64,000 nt of DNA, taken from NCBI GenBank assembly GCA_011048995.1, contig DSCS01000025.1, positions 1-64,000 on the forward strand, read 5' to 3'. Shown one piece after another: positions 38,339 through 47,875 of the stretch. Position numbers and translations under genes: made by a program. The stretch is from Bacillota bacterium. GTDB taxonomy: Bacteria; Macinerneyibacteriota; Macinerneyibacteria; Macinerneyibacteriales; DSCS01. Numbering within the stretch: the first letter of the stretch is position 1; the number at the start of each line of letters is the position of its first letter. The notes below the pieces were generated by a model, which was given only the letters and a program-made list of their open reading frames with translations, ran no database searches and was not told the DNA's origin.

Positions 38339-38412
38339 TCGGGGCGAGAGGATTTGAACCTCCGACCACTTGAACCCCATTCAAGTACGCTACCGGACTG
38401 CGCTACGCCCCG
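38339..38412 (-). tRNA. tRNA-Pro (anticodon GGG)
   Basis: CGGGGCGTAGCGCAGTCCGGTAGCGTACTTGAATGGGGTTCAAGTGGTCGGAGGTTCAAATCCTCTCGCCCCG+A; 7-bp acceptor, anticodon loop ATGGGGT; CCA not encoded. Confidence 0.96.
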
Positions 38413-38421
38413 ATGAAGTGC

Positions 38422-38449
38422 ATTATAATGAGATTTGCCCGCATGTAAA
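38422..38449 (-). promoter_or_regulatory. tRNA-Pro promoter (TTTACA-16-TATAAT)
   Basis: Minus TTTACA (38449-38444), TATAAT (38427-38422). Confidence 0.7.
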
Positions 38450-38466
38450 GTATTTTTTAAAAAAAA

Positions 38467-39882
38467 TCAGGAGGGAGATACCTTAAAGAGAGCCGTGCCG
38501 TTTTTTCCGCTTCTTTTCACTTCATACATGGCCCGATCCGCCTGAAAAAGAGTCTGTCCCGGTGCCTGAGAAAGAGAGGGATAATGGGATATTCCCACAC
38601 TGACACTCAGAGCCACAGAAACATCCTTTTTATTTATAAATTTATATGTACGCAGACAATCATGGATCTGCCGCGCATACTCCTGAGCGTCTTTAATAGT
38701 TTTACCGGGGAGGAAAAGAATAAATTCATCACCTCCGTAGCGAAAACCGTAATCATCAACGGTGATGATCTTCCGTAACAATTCAGCAAATTCGATGAGA
38801 GTGGCACTACCATACTGATGTCCGTAACGGTCATTGACCGTTTTAAAGTTATCCAGATCCATAAACAAAAGAGAAAAGGGTTGTTTTGATTCATTATACT
38901 CAGAAAAGAGTTCATTAAGCTTGCGTAAATTAAAGAGACGGGTCAAATGGTCCAGAAGAGTCAGTGTGTACGTCTCTTCCAACAGATAGGTGTTTTTTAT
39001 GGAAATAGCGGCATCCTCGACAAGGATTTCAAGAATATTGAGGTCCTCTTCGTCAAAGGCACTGCCGTCCTGCTTGTTGATGACCTCCACAACCCCCAAA
39101 AGATCATCACGATAGACGATCGGCACGCAAACTACACTTTTTGTCGTAAACTTTGTCTTTTTGTCGATTTTTTTGAAAAACCGCTCATCTTTCCCTGTAT
39201 CCTTAACCAGAATACTTTGACGCTGAGCAGCCGCCCAGCCTACGATCCCTGTTCCCCAGGGCAGCTCCTCTCCGGTCAGCTTCTCCGAAGCTTCCCCGAC
39301 GACATACTTAAAGACCAGGACGTTCTTTTCTTTGTCATACATAAAGAGTGTCCAAGCTTCCGCCCCGACAAGCTCTCCGGCATTCTGCATCAATTTCAGC
39401 AAAATATCATCCAGCTTTAAAGAAGAGTTCAGCATTTTTGCTGTTTCGTTTAACAGATTCAGTTGATAGACTTTTCGGTTAAGCTTGCCCAAAAGACGCT
39501 GATTTTCTCTCTCCAGATGATACTGGAAAAAGGACTTCTCCAAAGCTTCTATTAACTCCCGCTCGGGAAAGGGGCGTGTCAAAAAAAAGCGTATGCTCAG
39601 CTGCATGACCCTCCTTAAAGCCTGGAGAGTCGTTTCCCGGGCGATGATAATCACCGATACTGCAGGGTCTTTTTCATCCGTGATCCGTTCAAGAAGCTCC
39701 AAATGATCGTCTAAACGGTCATCCAGGTCGACAATAACAGCCTGAGCTTTCCCGCCCTGGGCCAGAGTCTTTAACTCTTTTAATGTATGGATGACTTTTG
39801 TTTGATAACCGTGTTTAGAAACAATCAGCGGAATAGCGTATAATTCCTTTTTTTCCGTAAAAATCGCCACGGTTTCCGTCAT
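38467..39882 (-). CDS. Diguanylate cyclase with receiver-like and GAF domains
   Basis: N-terminal VIVDLDD, GAF-like region, LDHLTRLFNLRKL...FRYGGDEFILFL. Confidence 0.92.
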   Translation of the reverse strand: MTETVAIFTEKKELYAIPLIVSKHGYQTKVIHTLKELKTLAQGGKAQAVIVDLDDRLDDHLELLERITDEKDPAVSVIIIARETTLQALRRVMQLSIRFFLTRPFPERELIEALEKSFFQYHLERENQRLLGKLNRKVYQLNLLNETAKMLNSSLKLDDILLKLMQNAGELVGAEAWTLFMYDKEKNVLVFKYVVGEASEKLTGEELPWGTGIVGWAAAQRQSILVKDTGKDERFFKKIDKKTKFTTKSVVCVPIVYRDDLLGVVEVINKQDGSAFDEEDLNILEILVEDAAISIKNTYLLEETYTLTLLDHLTRLFNLRKLNELFSEYNESKQPFSLLFMDLDNFKTVNDRYGHQYGSATLIEFAELLRKIITVDDYGFRYGGDEFILFLPGKTIKDAQEYARQIHDCLRTYKFINKKDVSVALSVSVGISHYPSLSQAPGQTLFQADRAMYEVKRSGKNGTALFKVSPS

Positions 39883-40361
39883 ATCGCCACAATTTCCGCG
39901 TTGACATCCCTTCCGTGAACAGTCATTGTGATAAACGTATTGTGAAGAGCGAAACGCTTGTCTGTGGGAGAACCGGGGTTCAAAATCAGCCGTTCCCCCT
40001 CCCGCTTGATCAAAGGGCTATGTGAATGCCCGAAGACCAGGACGTCCCAGTCCATATTTTCAAAGGCTTTCAAAACGCGTTTTTCCAGCCCCGACGGGCC
40101 TCCCCATCCATGGACCATAGCAATACGGACCTCTTCCACACAGATCACTTTTTTCAACGGAAGAGCCGTCTCTAAAGCCCCCCGGTCCATATTCCCCAGC
40201 ACTCCGTGAAGAGGCTTCCCGAAAGAGATCAGCTGCTCATAATACTCCATACCGGTAAAATCCCCGGCATGGAGCATCATATCCGCTTTTTCAATATGTG
40301 AGGCGACAAGTTTCGGCAGCGGGCCATTATGCGTGTCAGAAATAATGACAAGAGATGCCAC
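39879..40361 (-). CDS. YfcE/MJ0936-type metallophosphoesterase
   Basis: LVIISDTHNGPLPKLV, MLHAGDFTG, VLGNMDRG, VFGHSHSPL; GTG start. Confidence 0.92.
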   Translation of the reverse strand: MASLVIISDTHNGPLPKLVASHIEKADMMLHAGDFTGMEYYEQLISFGKPLHGVLGNMDRGALETALPLKKVICVEEVRIAMVHGWGGPSGLEKRVLKAFENMDWDVLVFGHSHSPLIKREGERLILNPGSPTDKRFALHNTFITMTVHGRDVNAEIVAI

Positions 40362-40459
40362 TATTTTTTCCAGTCATTCTTATGCCTGTTCAAACGGGCT
40401 TTTTTCTTCCTTTTATGTTTGTTGATCTTCGCTTTTCTTTTTTTCTTGATGGATCCCAT
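40361..40459 (-). CDS. 32-aa basic protein, AURKAIP1/COX24 (bS22-like) type
   Basis: Manual translation MGSIKKKRKAKINKHKRKKKARLNRHKNDWKK*; SD aaaggaggg; stop overlaps next start by 1 nt. Not in ORF track. Confidence 0.75.
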   Translation of the reverse strand: MGSIKKKRKAKINKHKRKKKARLNRHKNDWKK

Positions 40460-40471
40460 GCTTTCCCTCCT

Positions 40472-40753
40472 TTACGCTTTATTAACCCTGCTCTTTAATT
40501 TCGGCGAGGGTTTGAAAACCGGCACCGTTTTCTCAGGCACCTGAATCTGTTTTTCGGTGTGGGGGTTACGCGCCATGCGGGCATTTCTTTTCAAAGTCTT
40601 AAATGTCCCAAATCCGCGCAATTCCACTTTATCGCCTTTTTCCAAAGCTTCTGATATGGAAGATAGAACAATATCAACCATGGTCACGGCATCTTTTTTG
40701 TTTATGAAATCATAGATCTCCATTATTTTTTCGGCCAGGTCGCTTTTTGTCAT
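40472..40753 (-). CDS. hup: HU/IHF family DNA-binding protein
   Basis: MTKSDLAEKIMEIYDFINKKDAVTMVDIVLSSISEALEKGDKVELRGFGTFKTLKRNARMARNPHTEKQIQVPEKTVPVFKP. Confidence 0.95.
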   Translation of the reverse strand: MTKSDLAEKIMEIYDFINKKDAVTMVDIVLSSISEALEKGDKVELRGFGTFKTLKRNARMARNPHTEKQIQVPEKTVPVFKPSPKLKSRVNKA

Positions 40754-40784
40754 ATACCCCCCTTTATCTGTCACCATTCTGTTT

Positions 40785-40801
40785 TGTTTACTTGGTAAAC
40801 A
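40785..40801. promoter_or_regulatory. Palindromic operator TGTTTAC-TTG-GTAAACA at HU promoter
   Basis: Perfect 7-3-7 inverted repeat overlapping the -10 (TATGTT) of TTGACA-16-TATGTT. Confidence 0.6.
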
Positions 40802-40841
40802 TACCACACAACCCACACTTGTCAAGATAAAAGGCTCCTAT

Positions 40842-41102
40842 TCAAGAAGTTAAACGATGTCTAAGCGCTTCAGCCAGAGCTTCCCTGCGACAGGGAAGTG
40901 ACAAAACCCCGCTTTTGCGGCTTCCTTCTGCCGAATCAGTGATAACCAGGAGAGTTTTCTCCCCGTGAGACAGGCCCTTTCGGGGATCATCGCAGATGAC
41001 AAAAGCAGCATTCCGGGGAATCCGCCCTTCTTCAACCAAGGCTGTTACATACCTCTTCATCATTCTTTTAAGCCGGTCGTCTTCGATATCAAATAGGATC
41101 AT
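40842..41102 (-). CDS. Hypothetical protein (86 aa)
   Basis: Complete ORF overlapping the upstream gene; no family recognised. Confidence 0.5.
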   Translation of the reverse strand: MILFDIEDDRLKRMMKRYVTALVEEGRIPRNAAFVICDDPRKGLSHGEKTLLVITDSAEGSRKSGVLSLPCRREALAEALRHRLTS

Positions 41103-41871
41103 ACAGGTCCAAAAGTTTTCTTAAAGGATGATGAAAAGGGGGATTCGAAGCCAGGATGTCATCATGGCCAGGAAACCAAGGAGCCCCGCTCAGTCGGGTG
41201 GCCATCCCTCCGCTCTCTTTGACTAAAAGGACACCGGCAGCCATATCCCATATTTTAAGATTTGTCTCCCAGTAGGCGTCAAAGCGGCCGCAGGAGACGT
41301 AGGCTAAATCCAAAGAGGCCGCTCCCATGCGCCGTATTCCGCGAACATTAAGAGTCACACGGCTGAAATTTCCCGTATTGTTATAATTGTCCGGACTCCG
41401 GTCATAGGGAAATCCTGTGGCCACGATCCCCGAACCGATCTCTTTTCTTGAAGAAACCCAAATCGGCTTTCCATTCAAAAAGCTTCCGTTCCCCATTTCG
41501 ACACAAAACTCTTCTTTCCGAAGAGGATCGATAATAACCCCTAATACAGGGGCTCCCTCACGGATCAAAGCAATCGAAAGAGCAAAATGCGGGATTCCGA
41601 AAGCGAAATTATTGGTTCCGTCCAAAGGATCGACAGCCCAATAGGTCTCCCCGGGAGTAGAGGTCCCGGGACATGTTTCCTCCGCTTGTACCGGCCAGGG
41701 AGTCTGTGAAAGGTCTCTCAGCAACACTTCTTCAGAACGCCGGTCAAACTCCGTCACCAGTTCACGTTGAGATTTATGTAAAAGAGAAAGCCCTTTGGAG
41801 CCAAACCCTTCAGCCAATATTTTTGCGGCCTTACGGCCGGACTGCAGCGCAAATTCCATCACATCGCTCAT
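41089..41871 (-). CDS. Inositol monophosphatase family protein
   Basis: YWAVDPLDGTNNFAFGIPHFALSIAL; WDMAAGVLLVKESGG; SD aggaggt. Confidence 0.93.
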   Translation of the reverse strand: MSDVMEFALQSGRKAAKILAEGFGSKGLSLLHKSQRELVTEFDRRSEEVLLRDLSQTPWPVQAEETCPGTSTPGETYWAVDPLDGTNNFAFGIPHFALSIALIREGAPVLGVIIDPLRKEEFCVEMGNGSFLNGKPIWVSSRKEIGSGIVATGFPYDRSPDNYNNTGNFSRVTLNVRGIRRMGAASLDLAYVSCGRFDAYWETNLKIWDMAAGVLLVKESGGMATRLSGAPWFPGHDDILASNPPFHHPLRKLLDLYDPI

Positions 41872-41928
41872 AATACCTCCTGTTTCATTATACTGCGCAA
41901 AGCGGCCTTTTCAATGTATAAAAAACCC

Positions 41929-41956
41929 TTGATAAAGAAACAAGGTGAATTACAAT
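41929..41956 (+). promoter_or_regulatory. pfk promoter (TTGATA-16-TACAAT)
   Basis: TTGATA 41929-41934, TACAAT 41951-41956. Confidence 0.5.
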
Positions 41957-41978
41957 GTGAGAGGGAAAGGAGTCCTAC

Positions 41979-43199
41979 ATGAAAAAAGCTTATCGCGGAA
42001 CCGTGGCTATTTTGACAGGGGGCGGTGACACCTGCGCTCTCAACCGAAGTATAGAGACCATAAAGAATGTGGCTTATCTTCTGGACTATCGGGTCTTAGG
42101 AGTCTATGCCGGATGGAAAGGCCTCTTGGGGGACGGGTTTTTGGTCGATATGTCAGAACAATCCATAAACGGCCATATCGGCGGCTCCATACTAGGGTCT
42201 TCCCGGACAAATCCTTATAAAGAAGGACAGAACCGTGTCAATGAACTGTTAAACAATATTAAGCGTTACGGAATCGACATCATCATCTCTATCGGGGGAG
42301 ACGATACTAACGGCGTCGCTCAAAAGCTTTATAAAGATCACGGGATCGCCGTTATCGGATTCCCTAAAACGATTGATAATGATATCAAGACCCAGACAAT
42401 GCATTATCTGAGCGACGGCCATTCTGTCGAAGCCGCTCTTTGCCCGGGCTTCCCCACAGCCGCTCAGAATATTGTCCAATTGACAGCCTCCTTACGGACA
42501 ACAGCGATGACTCATAACCGTATTTTTGTGCTTGAGATCATGGGCCGGGATGCCGGTTGGCTTCCTGCTTCTTCAGCCTATGGGGGAGCTGATTTCGTGC
42601 TGATTCCCGAAGTCCCCATGACCAGGGAAAGGATTCAGCACTTTTACGACCTTGTGCGCGACATGCATGACAATCAACACAATGATATCATTATCGGTGT
42701 TTCAGAAGGCGTACGCTGGTGGAATGAAAAATCCGGACAATGTGACGTGGTCATGGAGAGCCGTGAATTGGACGCTTTCGGACATCCCCGACTGGGAGGC
42801 GTAGGAGCCATGATCGCAAACCGTTTAAGAGAAGAGGGCATCAATCAGCCCCGCACTCAGGTGGCCGGATACATTCCCCGCTCAGGGCGCATATCAGAAT
42901 TTGATCATCAAGTCGCCTCGGCCTTGGGGCAAATGGTCTTAAAAATGATCCTCCATGAGCAATTCGGCTGCATGCCTGTTCTGGACCACATCGCTCCCTT
43001 CAGGGAAGTCGAAGCTTATAACACAAAAATTATTTCTTTGGAGGCATTAGGAAACAAAGGGTTCGCTGCTGAGACCTATTATGACGAGACCCGTTTTAAT
43101 GTTACTGACCATTACCGTAATTTCATTCAAATGATGCTGCCGGAAGGACCCAAACTACCACAAAAAATCAAATACTCAAAAATGACGCCCGGTCAATAA
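41979..43199 (+). CDS. 6-phosphofructokinase, likely pyrophosphate-dependent
   Basis: AILTGGGDTCALNRSI, SIGGDDTNG, FPKTIDNDI, MGRDAGW. Confidence 0.9.
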   Translation: MKKAYRGTVAILTGGGDTCALNRSIETIKNVAYLLDYRVLGVYAGWKGLLGDGFLVDMSEQSINGHIGGSILGSSRTNPYKEGQNRVNELLNNIKRYGIDIIISIGGDDTNGVAQKLYKDHGIAVIGFPKTIDNDIKTQTMHYLSDGHSVEAALCPGFPTAAQNIVQLTASLRTTAMTHNRIFVLEIMGRDAGWLPASSAYGGADFVLIPEVPMTRERIQHFYDLVRDMHDNQHNDIIIGVSEGVRWWNEKSGQCDVVMESRELDAFGHPRLGGVGAMIANRLREEGINQPRTQVAGYIPRSGRISEFDHQVASALGQMVLKMILHEQFGCMPVLDHIAPFREVEAYNTKIISLEALGNKGFAAETYYDETRFNVTDHYRNFIQMMLPEGPKLPQKIKYSKMTPGQ

Positions 43200-43223
43200 G
43201 AATAAAGACTCCGGTCCTCCCGT

Positions 43224-44243
43224 TCATAGCTGAGCGGGAGAGGACCCTTCCGGGGTTTTATAGACTTTGACTTCCCCCTCTTCCCAGAAAGTAGCGAGGT
43301 AGCGGTAATCCGACTCTCCTGAGATAATGATCCGCCCCGGCTCTTTTAAAAGCGCCTCTTCCTCTCCCGGAACTGTAACAAAATAGATTTGAACAGGAAG
43401 CCTTTTCCAGCCTTTCATCAATTTTGTTTTATATTCTGAGCAGCCACTCGTTTCAAAAGGAAAGGCACGACCTTCAAACCGTGCAGCTTCGCATTGATAG
43501 CGCACATCAATAAGGACACGGGCCATTTCAGCGCGATGTTCCACAGCGGTGAAATCCCGTAGAAAGAGAAAAAGCAAAGCGATCAACCCTATATGAAGAA
43601 ATATACGGGAAAAGAAAAGGGGATAATTATTTTGTTTGATCAACCGGAAAAGGCGGTAGAAAAGCAACGCGTAAAAAACGAAAAGAACCATCCAAAGAAA
43701 AGGGCCGGGATAAAGGTGGTACCGGTCGGCGATTCCCGATCTCAAAAATGAAAAAAACCTCAGCAATACTTCATTAAGAAGAATAATTCCCCCTGCTGCA
43801 AAAAGAGCAAAAAGGCCTAAGGCCACATAGTCATTTTTTTTCTTCGGTTTTGTCAGGGGAATCCCTTTACCCTCCAAAACCGCAAAAAGCTCTTTTAAAT
43901 GCGTAAACATATAGGAGTGGAGCTTGAGGACTTTTTTCCGCTTCCCTGCGCGATAAGTGATCTTGTAAAACTCCCGCCCTCCCACACGATGGACATAAAG
44001 GACCTCAGTCAAATCCGTGTACGGAATCTTTAAGGAACGCCAGCCGGTTTTATAGAGGAGAAAGCCCGTATAGACTTTGACAAAAGAGCGGATCTCACCG
44101 ATAAAATGTGATAAAAAAAACAACCCCAAGCCGGCGGCGGGCCAAGGCCCGCCGAACCGATAGACTAAATAAAGAAGGATAAGAAAAAAAAGAGCCTGTA
44201 TTCCAATATAAAGCGGGTGCTTTCGTGTTAAGCGTTCACCCAT
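43224..44243 (-). CDS. Hypothetical membrane protein
   Basis: MGERLTRKHPLYIGIQALFFLILLYLVYRFGG; several TM segments; starts inside korC end. Confidence 0.55.
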   Translation of the reverse strand: MGERLTRKHPLYIGIQALFFLILLYLVYRFGGPWPAAGLGLFFLSHFIGEIRSFVKVYTGFLLYKTGWRSLKIPYTDLTEVLYVHRVGGREFYKITYRAGKRKKVLKLHSYMFTHLKELFAVLEGKGIPLTKPKKKNDYVALGLFALFAAGGIILLNEVLLRFFSFLRSGIADRYHLYPGPFLWMVLFVFYALLFYRLFRLIKQNNYPLFFSRIFLHIGLIALLFLFLRDFTAVEHRAEMARVLIDVRYQCEAARFEGRAFPFETSGCSEYKTKLMKGWKRLPVQIYFVTVPGEEEALLKEPGRIIISGESDYRYLATFWEEGEVKVYKTPEGSSPAQL

Positions 44244-44778
44244 TGATCCCCAGCTGATACCCGGCATCAAACGCAGCAATATTCTTCTCTTCTGTCCCGG
44301 CAGGGACATTATGCCGGATGGCTTTTTTACAGGCTTCGGGGGATATCATCTGCGTCTTGGCTGAAAAAAGGCCCAAGGCAACGATATTGGCGGCCAACGG
44401 CCGGGCCATGATCCGGATCGATTCCTCCGTAAATGCTCCCGCAGAAAGAGACGCTCTCCGGGGAATCCGCCCTTCAGTCACAACTTTTCCGGTCTCAGTG
44501 ATAATCACGGCATTCTCGTGAATATGTGCCAAATGGCGGTCTAAACCGGACTGGCTCATGGCCACCAGGGCGTGAGCCCGGGTGATTTTCGGGTAGTCGA
44601 CCGGCTCATCTGAAATAATAACGTAAGACTCGGCAATCCCTCCGCGGGACTCCGGACCGTAATAAACCGTTTGAACACTGTGTTTTTTCTCATAGATCGA
44701 GGCTGCTTCAGCAGCAATCTTCCCGCAAAGGATCATCCCCTGGCCGCCTATGCCGCTGAATATGATTTCATAACGCAT
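44236..44778 (-). CDS. korC: 2-oxoglutarate:ferredoxin oxidoreductase gamma subunit
   Basis: MRYEIIFSGIGGQGMILCGKIAAEAA; order korD-A-B-C. Confidence 0.9.
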   Translation of the reverse strand: MRYEIIFSGIGGQGMILCGKIAAEAASIYEKKHSVQTVYYGPESRGGIAESYVIISDEPVDYPKITRAHALVAMSQSGLDRHLAHIHENAVIITETGKVVTEGRIPRRASLSAGAFTEESIRIMARPLAANIVALGLFSAKTQMISPEACKKAIRHNVPAGTEEKNIAAFDAGYQLGING

Positions 44779-44779
44779 A

Positions 44780-45598
44780 TCAGATTCCTCCCCGGGCTTT
44801 TTTTAATACAAGTTCGTCATAAGTCTCGACATATTCCGGGCGGGTTTCCTGGCGAAAAATCCCGGTAATGATCTTCCCTTCACGCTCTTCGGCTTCCATG
44901 GATTCTGCTTTGACTTTGGAGACCGACCGGCTTCTAATCCATTCTATCATTTCATAAGGCGATTTCATTTTATTTCTTTTCCCGAAACGCTCATGACAAT
45001 TACTGACCACCTCAATGAGAGAAAAACCTTTGTTCTTTAACCCTTCATGGATAACTTTCTCCATTTCCCGTGGATTTGCGACGGTAGACCGGGCGACAAA
45101 GGTCGCTCCTGCGCCCAAAGCGAGTTCCACGATATCAAAAGAAGGGTCGATGTGGCCGTAGGGCGCCGTGGAAGCAAAATACCCCTTGGGTGTAGTAGGA
45201 GAATACTGCCCCCCTGTCATTCCGTAAATATTGTTATTGAACAGGATAACAGTCAAATTGATATTTCTCCGGGCGGCATGAATAAAATGATTGCCTCCGA
45301 TAGCGGTGGCATCTCCGTCTCCGGTAAAAACAATAACATTGAGCTCAGGCTTAGCCATTTTGATCCCGGTAGCAAAAGGAATGGCACGTCCGTGCAAAGT
45401 ATGCAGAGAATTAAAATCCAGATATCCTGTCGCGCGGCTGGAACATCCGATGCCGGAAACAGCCATGACAGAATCTTTCTCCCATCCCATCTTGTCAATT
45501 GCCCGAATGGCTCCTTTGAGAATAATACCGTTTCCGCAACCGTAACACCAGATATGCGGTAATTTGTCCAGTCTTAAGTATTCAGCATAATCAAACAT
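44780..45598 (-). CDS. korB: 2-oxoglutarate:ferredoxin oxidoreductase beta subunit (TPP-binding)
   Basis: HIWCYGCGNGIILKGAIRAI, VIVFTGDGDATAIGGNHFIHAARRNINLTVILFNNNIYGMTGGQYSPTT. Confidence 0.94.
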   Translation of the reverse strand: MFDYAEYLRLDKLPHIWCYGCGNGIILKGAIRAIDKMGWEKDSVMAVSGIGCSSRATGYLDFNSLHTLHGRAIPFATGIKMAKPELNVIVFTGDGDATAIGGNHFIHAARRNINLTVILFNNNIYGMTGGQYSPTTPKGYFASTAPYGHIDPSFDIVELALGAGATFVARSTVANPREMEKVIHEGLKNKGFSLIEVVSNCHERFGKRNKMKSPYEMIEWIRSRSVSKVKAESMEAEEREGKIITGIFRQETRPEYVETYDELVLKKARGGI

Positions 45599-46717
45599 TT
45601 AAAGCACCCCCTCGACCTGCCGGATTATTTCATCAGGGGAGATCATTTCACTGTTCAACTGGTTCACAGGAATCAGTTTTTCGTCAGAAATGAATTTTCG
45701 GCATTCATCGGCCAGCTGCCCTTTATTCATCTCGACAACAAGTACTTTTTTAGACCGTGCTGCCAAAGCCGACAGACGTTTTTCAGGGAATGGCCAAACA
45801 GTCACCGGACGGAAGACAGCGGCGGAAATCCCCCGGCTGTTCAGTTCCTGACAGGCCATCTTCGCACTTCGCGCCTGTGTTCCCGCAGAAACAAGAAGGA
45901 TTTCCGGATTATCCGCTCCGGATTCTTCCCATTTCTGTAACTCTTCGATATTGTTCTCTATTTTACGATACATCCGATCCATGTTCTTTTGTATATTTTC
46001 ACCGCTCACGTCGGGGAACCCGGTTTCGTCATGGAAAAGCCCTGTCACGTGAAAACGAAGCCCCTCTCCATAATTTGCTGTCAAAGGGATGTCGTCTTTC
46101 ATCGCATAAGGGCGATATCGGCCGTCACGACTTTGGATCTTTTCCCGTTCGAAAACGGAAATATCATCCTTGATCTCAACCGATTCATTCATCTTTCCGA
46201 GAATCTCATCCATGAGGAAGATCACAGGCTGCCGGAAACGCTCGGCGAGGTTAAAGGCCCGAATAATTTCATAATAGGTCTCCGGAACGGATTCCGGATA
46301 AAGTGCAATAACCGGATGATCTCCATGAGTCCCCCAGCGGGCCTGCATAATATCTCCCTGGGACGGCCCGGTCGGATGGCCCGTGGACGGCCCCCCGCGC
46401 ATCACGTTGACAACGACAAACGGGATCTCAGCCATAATGCCGTACCCTAAAGCCTCTTGCATAAGCGAAAAACCGGGACCAGATGTCGCCGTCATACTTT
46501 TGCTTCCGGCTAAAGAGGCACCGATTATAGATGCAATAGAAGCGATCTCATCTTCCATTTGAATGAAACGGCCTCCGCTGCAAGGCAAGAGCCTGGCACA
46601 TTGCTCTGCGATTTCCGAGGACGGTGTGATAGGATACCCACCGAAAAAACGCAGCCCCGCCCGCATGGCGCCCAGAGCACACGCTTCATTTCCCTGTAAA
46701 AACTTAATTTCTCCCAT
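45599..46717 (-). CDS. korA: 2-oxoglutarate:ferredoxin oxidoreductase alpha subunit
   Basis: GNEACALGAMRAGLRFFGGYPITPSSEIAEQ, TATSGPGFSLMQEALGYG. Confidence 0.93.
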   Translation of the reverse strand: MGEIKFLQGNEACALGAMRAGLRFFGGYPITPSSEIAEQCARLLPCSGGRFIQMEDEIASIASIIGASLAGSKSMTATSGPGFSLMQEALGYGIMAEIPFVVVNVMRGGPSTGHPTGPSQGDIMQARWGTHGDHPVIALYPESVPETYYEIIRAFNLAERFRQPVIFLMDEILGKMNESVEIKDDISVFEREKIQSRDGRYRPYAMKDDIPLTANYGEGLRFHVTGLFHDETGFPDVSGENIQKNMDRMYRKIENNIEELQKWEESGADNPEILLVSAGTQARSAKMACQELNSRGISAAVFRPVTVWPFPEKRLSALAARSKKVLVVEMNKGQLADECRKFISDEKLIPVNQLNSEMISPDEIIRQVEGVL

Positions 46718-46729
46718 GATCTTCCCCTC

Positions 46730-46936
46730 TTATTTTATTTCTTCGATTTCAATGGCAAAATCAGGACAGTAATTTTCACATTGCAGACAACCGATACATT
46801 TGTCTGCGTCAACAACAGAAGCCCGAAACTCCTTGTCAGGCCCGATGGCCTTAGTCGGGCAATAACTGTAGCACAACCCGCAGGCTTTACAGAAATCCAA
46901 ATTGATCTTGATCAGAAATTCTTTTTTGCCGGCCAC
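46730..46936 (-). CDS. korD: Ferredoxin-type 2x[4Fe-4S] subunit
   Basis: FCKACGLCYSYCPTKAIG and KCIGCLQCENYCPDFAIE; GTG start after aaggaggaagac. Confidence 0.9.
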   Translation of the reverse strand: MAGKKEFLIKINLDFCKACGLCYSYCPTKAIGPDKEFRASVVDADKCIGCLQCENYCPDFAIEIEEIK

Positions 46937-47008
46937 GTCTTCCTCCTTGTTATTCCCAGGGTCACCTGCGGCCATTATAATAGCCGAAGGGGAGAAGTAA
47001 AGGATATT

Positions 47009-47875
47009 TTAAAAAAATGCTTTTACAGCTTCTGCAATATCAACAGGAAGATCCACGACAGCCGCTCCGGCCTCCCGGAAGAGGCTGATCTTGCTTTCTG
47101 CCGTCCCTTTTCCCCCCTGAATGATCGCCCCTGCATGCCCCATACGCTTCCCGTCGGGAGCCGTCTTTCCGGCAATGAATACAGTCACCGGCTTGCTGAA
47201 ATGCTCTTTTATAAAGGCAGCAGCCATCTCTTCGTCACTTCCGCCGATTTCCCCGATCAGAACGACAGCCTCCGTCGCGGGATCCTTTTCAAAAGCTTCC
47301 AGACAATCTGTAAACTTCGTCCCGATAACAGGGTCCCCGCCGATTCCGATAACGGTGGATTGGCCGAGTCCGGCCGCAGAAAGAGTATGGACCACTTCAT
47401 AGGTCAGCGTCCCGCTCCGGGAAATAACGCCTACCGCCCCCTTTTTAAAAATATGCCCGGGCATGATCCCGATCTTTGTCTCTCCCGGAGTGATGATACC
47501 GGGACAATTGGGGCCGAAAAGCCGCACGCCCCGTGTCCGGACAAAATGAGCCGCCATCATCATATCCGCCACGGGAATCCCCTCTGTAATGCAGACAATA
47601 TTCCGGACTCCGGCTTCAGCGGCTTCAATAATGGACCCGGCGGCAAAAGCCGGCGGAATATAAATAATAGAAGTATCGGCGCCTGTCCTGGAAACAGCTT
47701 CAGACATCGTATTAAAGACAGGGACTCCTTCGACATTCATCCCCCCTTTAAAGGGCGTCACCCCTCCGACGACCTTTGTCCCGTATTCCAGCATTTTCTT
47801 TGTATGAAACGAGCCGTCACGGCCGGTAATACCTTGAACGATGACCTGTGTCTCTTTATTGACGAAAATACCCAT
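47009..47875 (-). CDS. sucD: Succinate--CoA ligase alpha subunit
   Basis: [55 protein letters not shown]. Confidence 0.97.
   Translation of the reverse strand: MGIFVNKETQVIVQGITGRDGSFHTKKMLEYGTKVVGGVTPFKGGMNVEGVPVFNTMSEAVSRTGADTSIIYIPPAFAAGSIIEAAEAGVRNIVCITEGIPVADMMMAAHFVRTRGVRLFGPNCPGIITPGETKIGIMPGHIFKKGAVGVISRSGTLTYEVVHTLSAAGLGQSTVIGIGGDPVIGTKFTDCLEAFEKDPATEAVVLIGEIGGSDEEMAAAFIKEHFSKPVTVFIAGKTAPDGKRMGHAGAIIQGGKGTAESKISLFREAGAAVVDLPVDIAEAVKAFF

Noticed and set aside
38297-38380. N-terminal extension [16 protein letters not shown] of the glycosyltransferase ORF
   Set aside because: This is translated tRNA-Pro sequence; the true start is [10 protein letters not shown] at 38296.
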